Positions 5,782 through 12,338 of a DNA stretch of 34,838 nt are shown here, piece after piece. The position numbers and the translations under genes are program-made. The stretch's first letter is position 1, and each line of letters opens with the position of its first letter. The DNA is taken from positions 1 through 34,838 of IMG/VR virus record IMGVR_UViG_3300042549_002343, one strand, 5' to 3'. The DNA is from a virus. Below the pieces are notes generated by a model, which did no database searches, had not been told where the DNA came from, and was given only the letters and a program-made list of their open reading frames with translations.

Positions 5782-6320
5782 AGTATCAATCAGAACAAAT
5801 TACACTAATTGCAAAAGCATTAGTAAAGTCTCAAACATCAATGAGCAATGCTGTAAAATCAGCAACAAACCCTTTCTTTAAAAGCAAGTATGCTGACATC
5901 AATGCAGTACGTGAGGCTTGTATTCCTGCACTAAATGAAAACGGAATATGTGCAATGCAACCAACAGTTGAAATAAATGGAAAACCATTTGTAAAAACAC
6001 TTTTAATTCACGAATCAGGCGAATGGATTGCAGGTTACACCGAGATTATTTGTGCTAAACAAAACGATGCACAATCGCACGGAAGTGGATTAAGCTATGC
6101 AAGAAGATATGGTTTACAATCAATGGTTAATTTAGGTAGCGAAGATGATGATGGGAATGCAGCAGTAAAACCAAAAGCAGATGCTAAACCTACACTGGCT
6201 AAAAACACACAAGGATTTAACGATGCTTTAGACTATGTAAAGAATGGCGGCGACATTAACAAGGTAAAAGCAAAGTATCACCTTACAAAAGAAGTGGAGG
6301 ATTTGTTAAATGTTAAGTAG
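5769..6320 (+). CDS. erf: ERF family single-strand annealing recombinase
   Basis: This 183-residue protein would anneal complementary single strands in phage recombination and genome circularisation. The ERF domain covers about 1-130: NPFFKSKYAD at 34-43, a middle beta-sheet region, and the signature SHGSGLSYARRYGLQSM at 103-119 followed by the acidic EDDDGN at 125-130. A linker leads to a C-terminal helical segment (about 145-183) that may contact other replication proteins. It is followed, with an 11-bp overlap, by a YqaJ-type exonuclease, giving the usual two-component exonuclease/annealing-protein pair. Confidence 0.9.
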   Translation: MENLKYQSEQITLIAKALVKSQTSMSNAVKSATNPFFKSKYADINAVREACIPALNENGICAMQPTVEINGKPFVKTLLIHESGEWIAGYTEIICAKQNDAQSHGSGLSYARRYGLQSMVNLGSEDDDGNAAVKPKADAKPTLAKNTQGFNDALDYVKNGGDINKVKAKYHLTKEVEDLLNVK

Positions 6321-6999
6321 CGATAGACTCGGTAAATTCACAGCATCCACCATCCACAATTTATTTGTGGGTGGCAAAGGTGCTACGAGAGATTCATACA
6401 TTATGGATAAAGCAATAGAGGCGGTTAAAGGCTATGCAAAAAGTTTTAGTAGTAAACATACCGAACACGGAAATATTAACGAATTAGAGGCTTTAGAATC
6501 GTTTATAGAGGTAACAGGATTAAACGCAATATATTTAGATTCGGTTTACTATCCAATTAACGAAAACTGTGGTTCGACTCCTGATGCAGCACTAATAGAT
6601 TTTGAAGGTGTAATGACTGCAAGTATTGATTTAAAATGCCCAACTGAAAAGTTCTTTGAACAAAAAATGATGATGATAAACGATAGTAAGCCTGAATTTC
6701 AAAACGTACCTAAAGCATACTTTTACCAAGCGCAAATGCAAATGATGTCGCTAACTAAACACAACGAAGCATTAGGGTATCCTGCAGTAACAAATCACTA
6801 TTTAGTAAGGTATTTAACATCAACTAACTATGATTTTGATGGCAACAAAATTGAAATAGATTTACCTTTAAACGTACGGATATTTTACAAAATAGTAAAA
6901 GCAGATTTAGAAGTTCAAGCAAAAATACTTCAAGAAGTAGCAGCAGCAAGTGAGCAAAGAGATGCATTAATAAACATTTTAAAACAACCAATAATATAG
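6310..6999 (+). CDS. YqaJ-like PD-(D/E)XK recombination exonuclease
   Basis: A 229-residue exonuclease of the lambda Exo/YqaJ group, expected to resect dsDNA 5' ends to feed the ERF annealing protein. Motifs are HGNINELEAL at 53-62 (helix with the acidic residue), GSTPDA at 88-93 with catalytic D92, and SIDLKCP at 105-111, in which D107 and K109 form the D-x-K core. Asp replaces the more common Glu of 'ExK'. The helical C-terminal part is rich in Ala and Gln. The 11-bp overlap with erf suggests coupled expression. Confidence 0.85.
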   Translation: MLSSDRLGKFTASTIHNLFVGGKGATRDSYIMDKAIEAVKGYAKSFSSKHTEHGNINELEALESFIEVTGLNAIYLDSVYYPINENCGSTPDAALIDFEGVMTASIDLKCPTEKFFEQKMMMINDSKPEFQNVPKAYFYQAQMQMMSLTKHNEALGYPAVTNHYLVRYLTSTNYDFDGNKIEIDLPLNVRIFYKIVKADLEVQAKILQEVAAASEQRDALINILKQPII

Positions 7000-7001
7000 T
7001 T

Positions 7002-7289
7002 ATGTACAAAGTAAAAGGAAAAATCACCCAAATCGGTGAAGTAGTATCAGGCTTATCAAAAGCAGGTAAAGAATGGAACAAGTCAGAGTTTGTAATTGAA
7101 ACACTTGACCCTAAATACCCTAAATTAATTTGTTTTACATTGATGAAACAAGACCAGTTGCAGAACCACAAAGTAGGTGGTGAAGTAGAAGTAGAATTTA
7201 GTGTGGATAGTAGAGAATTTAATGGCAAGTGGTATCATAACATCAATGCTATTAGTTTGAGCAAAGCATTTGAATCTTTACCATTTTAA
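7002..7289 (+). CDS. DUF3127-type ssDNA-binding-like protein
   Basis: A 95-residue OB-fold-like protein. The pattern is 'G.....KEW.K.EFVIET.DPKYP..ICF....D......VG.EVEV.F...SREFNGKWY.NI.A', typical of DUF3127 proteins of Bacteroidetes and their phages, which stand in for single-stranded DNA-binding proteins. It starts 3 bp after the exonuclease gene, completing an erf-exonuclease-SSB trio. It lacks the acidic C-terminal tail of cellular SSB and ends SLPF. The ssDNA-binding role is inferred from family and context. Confidence 0.8.
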   Translation: MYKVKGKITQIGEVVSGLSKAGKEWNKSEFVIETLDPKYPKLICFTLMKQDQLQNHKVGGEVEVEFSVDSREFNGKWYHNINAISLSKAFESLPF

Positions 7290-7296
7290 TTTAAAC

Positions 7297-7323
7297 AGCA
7301 GGGCAGTTAATCGCTGCCTTGCT
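7297..7323 (+). terminator. Strong intergenic hairpin, possible attenuator
   Basis: AGCAGGGCAG (7297-7306) pairs with CTGCCTTGCT (7314-7323) around a 7-nt loop, with one G-T wobble in ten pairs. It lies directly after the ssDNA-binding gene and 13 bp before the next ATG. No T tract follows, so it may be a processing, stability or pausing element instead of a full terminator. Confidence 0.55.
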
Positions 7324-7336
7324 TAACCAAAAAACT

Positions 7337-7531
7337 ATGACAGTATTAGACTTAATTGAAATTTTAGAAGATATGCAGCACGATTTACAAGTTATGTATA
7401 AAGTTACTGCAAACTCAAATGGAATGATAACTTTTGCAGCCATAGAAGATGTTAGCGAAGTTACAACACACGAAACTAACCAAACATTTGTATTACTTGA
7501 AACAAGGTTTAAGCATAATAATTTAAACTAA
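7337..7531 (+). CDS. Hypothetical protein
   Basis: A 64-residue product starting MTVLDLIEILEDMQHDLQVM; the ATG at 7337 is preferred over an in-frame TTG at 7319, which lies inside the hairpin. It has a helix-strand pattern with an acidic helix first and beta strands after (ITFAAIEDVSEV, TFVLLETRF). The layout resembles short phage proteins of the 'LTVGELIEELQ..D.DA.V' type, which have no known activity. It sits between the ssDNA-binding protein and ninG. Confidence 0.7.
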   Translation: MTVLDLIEILEDMQHDLQVMYKVTANSNGMITFAAIEDVSEVTTHETNQTFVLLETRFKHNNLN

Positions 7532-7532
7532 T

Positions 7533-8048
7533 ATGAAAGAAAAGAAGTGCAAAGTTTGTCAGGTAATGTTTACTCCTTATAAATCAACACAAGTAGTTTG
7601 TACTCCTAAATGTGCGATTGAATTAGCATTTAGTAAACCAGTAAAAAGTAATATTTTAAAACTTGAAAAGAAAGTAAAGCTACAAAAGTTAAAGACATAT
7701 ACTCAAAGAGTAAACGAGGTGAAGGTTATATTTCAAAGGTGGATACGAATGAGAGACAAAGATTCACCTTGTATCAGTTGTGGCATAAAAGAAACTAAAC
7801 TTTGGGATGGTGGTCACTACAAGAAAGCAGAGTTATATCGTGGTGTAATATTTCACGAATTAAACGTACATAAGCAGTGCAGGAAGTGTAACACATATTT
7901 AAACGGAAATGAAAGCAATTATAGGCAAGGATTAGTAAATAGAATAGGTGAGCAAAAAGTAAAAGACTTGGAACTATTAGCAGAAGAAACAAGAGTATAC
8001 AAGTGGACAGAATTAGAATTAGAATTTTTAAAAATAAAATACAAATAA
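7533..8048 (+). CDS. ninG: NinG/Rap-like recombination protein
   Basis: A 171-residue NinG (lambda Rap) homolog, a structure-specific nuclease that acts on D-loops and Holliday-type junctions. The N-terminal zinc finger has CKVC at 6-9 with C23 and C27. A basic helical linker follows, then a second zinc/HNH-like site: C80 and C83 (SPCISC), GGHY at 93-96, CRKC at 116-119 and NGNESNY at 124-130. Order and length match NinG. It belongs to the recombination cluster and is expected to support replication-coupled recombination. Confidence 0.88.
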   Translation: MKEKKCKVCQVMFTPYKSTQVVCTPKCAIELAFSKPVKSNILKLEKKVKLQKLKTYTQRVNEVKVIFQRWIRMRDKDSPCISCGIKETKLWDGGHYKKAELYRGVIFHELNVHKQCRKCNTYLNGNESNYRQGLVNRIGEQKVKDLELLAEETRVYKWTELELEFLKIKYK

Positions 8049-8051
8049 CAA

Positions 8052-8495
8052 ATGGAAAAACAAGAAATAATCAGCAAAATAATATTTGAAGCAGAAAGAA
8101 AAATAAAGCAGAACACTGGCATAGTAGTAAGTTTATTTTGCAAGAGCAAAGAAGTAAACAGCGACAATGAATTAGCACGAATAATAGTAAAGCTATGTGC
8201 AGATGAATACGGAATTCCAATTGAAACATTAATCGCTACAACACGACATAGGCTACAATGCGAGGCAAGGCAAGTATCAATGAAGATAGTTCGTGAAAAC
8301 ACCACGTTATCTTTAAAAGAAATAGGTGAGTTGTATATGGCTAAAAAAAAAGGCTGTGTACCTGAACTTGGCAAAGACCATACAACAGTAATACACGGAA
8401 TCAAAACAGTTGATAGTTTATTAAGCTATGACAAGTTGGTAATAAATAAGTACAACAAAATACTTACTGACTTTAATAAAATAATAAATTGTTAA
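8052..8495 (+). CDS. Stand-alone DnaA domain IV-like replication initiator
   Basis: The 147-residue protein has no ATPase domain but ends in a DnaA domain IV-like helix-turn-helix. ATTRHRLQCEARQVSMKIV (about 62-80), TTLSLKEIGELY (84-95) and the signature GKDHTTVIHGIKTV (107-120) line up with the DnaA box-reading motif 'GRDHTTVLHA'. It probably binds DnaA-like boxes, either to start phage replication or to redirect the host initiator. It is followed by a host-type promoter and structured RNA, and then by the two other replication genes. The initiator role is inferred; the domain assignment is strong. Confidence 0.8.
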   Translation: MEKQEIISKIIFEAERKIKQNTGIVVSLFCKSKEVNSDNELARIIVKLCADEYGIPIETLIATTRHRLQCEARQVSMKIVRENTTLSLKEIGELYMAKKKGCVPELGKDHTTVIHGIKTVDSLLSYDKLVINKYNKILTDFNKIINC

Positions 8496-8505
8496 CATCT
8501 TGTGT

Positions 8506-8534
8506 TTTGAAATGAAATAATATATTTATATTTG
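8506..8534 (+). promoter_or_regulatory. Strong Bacteroidetes-type promoter
   Basis: TTTG (8506-8509) and TATATTTG (8527-8534, perfect TAnnTTTG) are separated by 17 nt, the host vegetative promoter layout. Transcription should start near 8540, just ahead of the structured RNA at 8540-8645 and upstream of the genes from 8684. It is the best match to the host consensus noticed in the window. Confidence 0.75.
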
Positions 8535-8539
8535 CAAGA

Positions 8540-8645
8540 GTTGAATGAGGTTGTAGCCATTCACATTCCTAATTTTAATTTTCCAAAAGTTAAATATAAA
8601 GGAACAAGCCACAGTTAGCTACAACCTAATCTGTGGCTTTTCCAT
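8540..8645 (+). ncRNA. Structured leader or small RNA with pseudoknot potential
   Basis: This stretch has no frame longer than a few codons. It begins just after a strong promoter and contains two perfectly paired elements. AGGTTGTAGC (8548-8557) is complementary to GCTACAACCT (8618-8627), and AAGCCACAG (8606-8614) to CTGTGGCTT (8631-8639). The second arm of the first helix lies in the loop of the second hairpin, so the two helices form an H-type pseudoknot or exclude one another. The 3' hairpin leads into TTTT. It may be an independent small RNA or an attenuator controlling the replication genes from 8684. Confidence 0.6.
8606..8641 (+). terminator. Terminator-like hairpin ending the structured RNA
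   Basis: A 9-bp perfect stem (8606-8614 with 8631-8639), 16-nt loop and four Ts (8638-8641). The T run is short, but Bacteroidetes terminators often have weak U tracts. If the loop pairs with 8548-8557, formation or strength of this hairpin may change, which is how an attenuator would work. Confidence 0.5.
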
Positions 8646-8683
8646 TTTAATAGTTTACTGGTATCTAACAACCTTTACAAATT

Positions 8684-8920
8684 ATGGTAAAAAAAATATT
8701 TACTTCATCAAGTAATTATGAAGCAAATGGTGCTTTAAAAATTGGAAACCCATTAAACTCTATGGGTGGAAAAAGTAAAACTGAAATTTCAATAGCTTTT
8801 TTTAAAAGTGAAACTGAAAAATTTCCTGAATCATTTATTTTTTTAGACAAATCAACTGCAATTAGTTTTGTTAATGAACTAAAAAGAGAAATTGCTAAAC
8901 TATCTAACGACCCTTTTTAA
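8684..8920 (+). CDS. Hypothetical protein of the replication operon
   Basis: A 78-residue product starting MVKKIFTSSSNYEANGALKI, with Gly/Ser-rich NPLNSMGGKSKTEISIAFF at about 23-41 and a helical end (VNELKREIAKLSNDPF). The pattern suggests a small mixed fold with an acidic helix. It is the first gene after the structured RNA leader and is followed 3 bp later by the DUF6291-like gene, so it is likely in the same transcript. No function is recognised. Confidence 0.7.
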   Translation: MVKKIFTSSSNYEANGALKIGNPLNSMGGKSKTEISIAFFKSETEKFPESFIFLDKSTAISFVNELKREIAKLSNDPF

Positions 8921-8922
8921 TT

Positions 8923-9555
8923 ATGGCTGAAAATAAAAAAGGTTTTTTGCTATATGCAGATTATGAAGAATTATTTGATGAGTTAGAAGATGTAATAGCA
9001 GGTAAATTAATTAAGCATATACTTAAATATGTAAATGATAAACAACCTACTACTGAAAACCCTATTGTAAATGTTGCATTTATTCCTATCAAAAGACAAC
9101 TTAAAAGAGATTTAGAAAAGTATGAAGGTAAACGTGAACAATGGTCAGATGCAGGTAAAAAAAGTGCTGAAGCAAGAAGACTTAAAAAAGAACAAGAGTT
9201 AACGGAATTAACGAACGTTGAAATCGTTGCAACGGAATTAACTGTTAATGATAATGTAAATGTAAAAGATATACATAAGGATTTTAATTTTGATTTATTT
9301 TTAAATTGGTTTAATAAAACTACAAATAGAAATTTTAAATCAATACCTGAAGCTACTAAAAAAAGTTTTAAGGCACGAATAAAAGAAGGGTACACAAAAG
9401 AAGATATTTGCAAAGCAGTAATAAATTGCAGTAAAGATAAGTTTCATATTGAAAACCCTAAATACTTAACACCTGAATTTATATCACGTGCGGATAAATT
9501 AGCACTATACTTATCTGCACCAACTGAAACCAAGACTAAAATAATTATTTACTAA
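8923..9555 (+). CDS. DUF6291/Phg_2220_C-like replication protein
   Basis: A 210-residue protein with two parts. Residues 1-75 (GFLLYADYEELFDEL, then VAFIPIKRQLKRDLEKYE) match the DUF6291-type N-terminal module of Bacteroidetes phage replication proteins. A basic, helical linker at about 76-110 is low in complexity. The C-terminal part at about 120-200 (FNWFNKTTNRNFKS-like, ending YLTPEFISRADKLALYL) fits the Phg_2220_C/DnaD-like domain, which helps load a replicative helicase. The next gene overlaps by 1 bp and encodes a RecA/DnaB-type ATPase, which supports a helicase-loader role by context. Confidence 0.72.
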   Translation: MAENKKGFLLYADYEELFDELEDVIAGKLIKHILKYVNDKQPTTENPIVNVAFIPIKRQLKRDLEKYEGKREQWSDAGKKSAEARRLKKEQELTELTNVEIVATELTVNDNVNVKDIHKDFNFDLFLNWFNKTTNRNFKSIPEATKKSFKARIKEGYTKEDICKAVINCSKDKFHIENPKYLTPEFISRADKLALYLSAPTETKTKIIIY

Positions 9556-10526
9556 TGGCTACTATAAAAAGATTATTTGATGTAAATGATAAAATATTAC
9601 ATTTAAGAGAAAATAGTTCAGATGAATTATTAGATACTGGGTTTCAAACTTTAAATCCTTTATACCGAGTAAAACCTGTTGGCACAACAATTATTTATGG
9701 TTACCCTAAAATGGGTAAAACAGAGTTCTTATTTCAATTGCTAATATCATTAAGTGTTAAGTATGGCAGAAAACATTTAATATACAGCCCTGAAAGTGGT
9801 TCAAGTGAGGATATTTATGCTGCTATTATACACGGATTAACAGGTAAAACATTTGATAAGCGATACCATAACTACATAAGTGAAGCAGAATACTACCGAG
9901 TGCAACCATTCGTGCAGGAACATTTTATAGTTGCTGAAGATACTGATGAGAAAGGTTTAAATTTTGATGAGTACATAAAATTAGTAAAGGATTGCAAAAA
10001 AGATTATGGTATTCACACAAGCACAATAGATAATTGGAATGATATTGAACACGAAAATTATACTAATGTTTCAGATTATTTAAAAAGAAAACTACCAAAG
10101 TGGAATAAACTTGCAGCAAGTCAAAAAATACATTCATTCTTAATATGCCACGCAAAGAACCCAATAGGAATAAAGAACGGAGAACTACCAAAAGCACCTA
10201 CACCTTATGAAATTGATGGTGGTGCTGCTTGGATTCAGAAAGCATATAATATGATTTGTATAAATAGAGAGTACATAGAAACAAATGGCAAGATGCAATT
10301 AGGAAATGAAGTTGATATAATAATACAAAAAGTAAAACCAAGAATAGTTGGTAACACAGGAATTTGCAAACTTGATTATGATTGGATAAAAAAATGTTAT
10401 AGCGAAACAATTGATGGCAGAATAAATGTTATTGATACTGGCTTTAAAGAAAAATACAAAGCACCTGCAAAAGAAATACAATCAACAATAAATTTAGAAA
10501 ACCCTTTTGACACAGCACCTTTTTAA
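9555..10526 (+). CDS. RecA/DnaB-type ATPase, putative replicative helicase
   Basis: A 323-residue P-loop ATPase. Walker A is GYPKMGKT at 49-56; an acidic residue follows the next strand at SPES (78-81, E80); the Walker B strand ends in STIDNWND (D159); and a SFLICHAKNP strand near 195-204 carries the sensor-like His. This is the RecA/DnaB core without the DnaB N-terminal domain, common in small phages as a helicase or recombination ATPase. The C-terminal tail (ENPFDTAPF) resembles acidic tails that bind partner proteins. It follows the helicase-loader-like gene with a TAATG junction. Confidence 0.8.
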   Translation: MATIKRLFDVNDKILHLRENSSDELLDTGFQTLNPLYRVKPVGTTIIYGYPKMGKTEFLFQLLISLSVKYGRKHLIYSPESGSSEDIYAAIIHGLTGKTFDKRYHNYISEAEYYRVQPFVQEHFIVAEDTDEKGLNFDEYIKLVKDCKKDYGIHTSTIDNWNDIEHENYTNVSDYLKRKLPKWNKLAASQKIHSFLICHAKNPIGIKNGELPKAPTPYEIDGGAAWIQKAYNMICINREYIETNGKMQLGNEVDIIIQKVKPRIVGNTGICKLDYDWIKKCYSETIDGRINVIDTGFKEKYKAPAKEIQSTINLENPFDTAPF

Positions 10527-10640
10527 ATGGAATTAGCAATAAAATTTGGCAAATACATAATGAGCCTAACAAATGAACAAAGAGAATACTCAACAGTTGA
10601 ACAACTTTATAAAATATTTATGACCTATGAACGAACTTAA
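10527..10640 (+). CDS. Small hypothetical protein (37 aa)
   Basis: A 37-residue frame, MELAIKFGKYIMSLTNEQ at the start and YKIFMTYERT at the end. Its ATG directly follows the helicase stop, and its end overlaps the next gene by 14 bp. It would be a small helical protein of unknown role; packing is the main support. Confidence 0.45.
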   Translation: MELAIKFGKYIMSLTNEQREYSTVEQLYKIFMTYERT

Positions 10641-11025
10641 ACAATTCCAAGATGAGCAGCAAAAGTTAAACGAACTGCGCACAAACGACTATAAAAAGTT
10701 AAAAGAAATAATGAATGACTATTGTGGTTTTACAAATCTAATGACACAACGTGAGCCTAATTATATTAATCTATGGCATTTAACATCGTTTATAGAAGAC
10801 TTTGAGTTAAAGGTGATACAAAGTATAGGTGAAAGGAAAATAACCGCAGAAAAGCACCTTAAAACACTTTACTTAATCCAACAGCAATACGGCAAGTATT
10901 ATTTTGAGAGCATAATCTATCGCCAAAAGGTGCAAGAACTTGAAACAAACCAAATAATATTTAGTGAAAAAATCAGACAATTAGAAAGTGAAATAAAATT
11001 ATTAAACAACTTAAAAGAATTTTAG
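10627..11025 (+). CDS. Coiled-coil hypothetical protein
   Basis: A 132-residue, almost entirely helical protein with two coiled-coil-like regions (about 1-30 and 95-130) around a middle that contains WHLTSFIEDFELKV. It lacks any enzymatic motif. The position between the helicase and a PP-loop enzyme gives little guidance. It could be a structural adaptor or a nucleic-acid-binding helical bundle; unrecognised. Confidence 0.7.
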   Translation: MNELKQFQDEQQKLNELRTNDYKKLKEIMNDYCGFTNLMTQREPNYINLWHLTSFIEDFELKVIQSIGERKITAEKHLKTLYLIQQQYGKYYFESIIYRQKVQELETNQIIFSEKIRQLESEIKLLNNLKEF

Positions 11026-11027
11026 CT

Positions 11028-11780
11028 ATGAAAAATAAAACAATAGTAGTTTGGTTTAGTTGTGGTGCTGCCAGTGCAATAGCAGCAAAAATAACCATAG
11101 ATAAATATGGTAAAAACAATAAAGTTATGGTTGTAAATAATCCTGTATTAGAAGAACATCCTGATAACTTAAGGTTTTTAAAAGATATTGAAAAATGGAT
11201 AGGTCAAGAAATTATACACGCTAAAAGCAAAGAATACCCAAACCATTCAATAGTAGAAGTATTTAATAAAAGAAAATATATGAGTGGTGTAGCAGGCGCA
11301 CCTTGTACTAAATACCTTAAAAAACAAGCAAGGTATGAATTTGAATTAATACATGATATAGATTATCACGTTTTAGGCTTTACTTATGATGAAATAAGCA
11401 GGCATGAAAGGTTTACAACATTTGAAAGGGTAAATGTAATGCCTGTTTTAATTGAACAAAAGCTATTTAAAAATGATTGCTTTGATATTTTAAAACAAAA
11501 TAATATTAAGTTACCAGAAATTTATAATTTAGGATTCCCAAATGCTAATTGTATTGGTTGTGTAAAAAGCCAGTCACCAACTTATTGGAATTTAGTTAGA
11601 AAAAATTTTCCAGAAGTATTTGAACAAAGAGCAGAACAAAGCAGAACTATTGGATGCAAATTAGTAAAAAGTAAAAACAAAAGAATTTATTTAGATGAGT
11701 TATTACCAAGTGATAAAGGAGGTAAAATAAAAACTTATGAATGTGGAATATTTTGTGAATTACCTAAATATATTAAATAG
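11028..11780 (+). CDS. PAPS-reductase-like PP-loop protein
   Basis: A 250-residue adenine-nucleotide alpha-hydrolase fold protein. FSCGAASA (10-17) replaces the usual SGGxxS PP-loop with a Cys-containing variant. CTKYLK (93-98) matches the C-x-(x)-LK motif of PAPS reductases, and GFTYDEISRHERF (117-129) supplies the conserved basic/aromatic block. Extra Cys residues (C175-x-x-C178, C210, C239, C243) could bind zinc or an Fe-S cluster. Phage PAPS-reductase-like proteins are often linked to sulphur transfer, tRNA thiolation or DNA phosphorothioation-like chemistry. Placement at the start of an accessory island ending in a Mom-like gene suggests nucleic-acid modification, but the substrate is unknown. 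Confidence 0.75.
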   Translation: MKNKTIVVWFSCGAASAIAAKITIDKYGKNNKVMVVNNPVLEEHPDNLRFLKDIEKWIGQEIIHAKSKEYPNHSIVEVFNKRKYMSGVAGAPCTKYLKKQARYEFELIHDIDYHVLGFTYDEISRHERFTTFERVNVMPVLIEQKLFKNDCFDILKQNNIKLPEIYNLGFPNANCIGCVKSQSPTYWNLVRKNFPEVFEQRAEQSRTIGCKLVKSKNKRIYLDELLPSDKGGKIKTYECGIFCELPKYIK

Positions 11781-11791
11781 TTGATAACTTG

Positions 11792-11824
11792 TTGAATACT
11801 TAAAAAACAATAGGCTAAACTTTG
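11792..11824 (+). promoter_or_regulatory. Candidate promoter of the sigma-like gene
   Basis: TTG (11792-11794) and TAAACTTTG (11816-11824) are 21 nt apart. The second box is one base longer than the ideal TAnnTTTG. The start would fall 5-15 bp ahead of the TTG start codon at 11847, giving a very short leader. The 66-bp gap is one of few between genes in this region, which favours a regulatory site. Confidence 0.35.
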
Positions 11825-11846
11825 CATCGCCAATAATGGTAACAAT

Positions 11847-12338
11847 TTGGAACGTGATGATTTAATAAACGAAATAACTAAAAACCCTGCTTATCTTGAT
11901 ACTTGTAAAAAGTTAGATGCAGGATATAGTGATGACATATTTCAGGAGGTTATAATTGAAATATTAACTATTCCTGCTGAACGTTTACCCACATTAAATT
12001 ATTTACAGTTCTGGTATTATTGTGTAGCAAAAAATATTATATCACGTAATGGCAAGTTAGGAAAACTATTCTCAAAAGAAATTCCAATGGATGAATTTAT
12101 GGAAAGTGAATCCGAAAGAATAATTGATGACTGCGATTTAGACTTTAAGAAAATAGAAAACTTTATGTTGGGTTGCAGTGAGTTTGAAAATAGAATAGTG
12201 TTATTGTATGCCGAACATAAATCAATGCGAAAAATAAGTAAGATAACTGGCATTAGTTATTCAGCATTAAGGTCAGTAAAAGAAAAAATTAAAAAATTTG
12301 CAAATGAAAATCCTTGTAATCATACCGAGTTATCCTAA
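11847..12338 (+). CDS. Sigma-70-like RNA polymerase sigma factor
   Basis: A 163-residue protein with the two minimal sigma parts. A region 2-like segment at about 28-70 (SDDIFQEVIIEIL, then FWYYCVAKNIISRNGK) matches 'DL.QEV...' plus the -10-binding helix. A region 4-like helix-turn-helix at about 124-150 (HKSMRKISKITGISYSALRS) would read the -33 region. It is smaller than most ECF sigmas but of a type seen in Bacteroidetes phages. The start is TTG at 11847, since no in-frame ATG is near. It is the natural candidate to recognise the AGCAAA/TTATAT elements before 18236, 25310 and 28549; that link is inferred. Confidence 0.75.
   Translation: MERDDLINEITKNPAYLDTCKKLDAGYSDDIFQEVIIEILTIPAERLPTLNYLQFWYYCVAKNIISRNGKLGKLFSKEIPMDEFMESESERIIDDCDLDFKKIENFMLGCSEFENRIVLLYAEHKSMRKISKITGISYSALRSVKEKIKKFANENPCNHTELS

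Noticed and set aside
11836-11865. ATG at 11836 as the start of the sigma-like gene
   Set aside because: It is in another frame and stops after nine codons. The sigma frame has TTG at 11847 as the only suitable nearby start.
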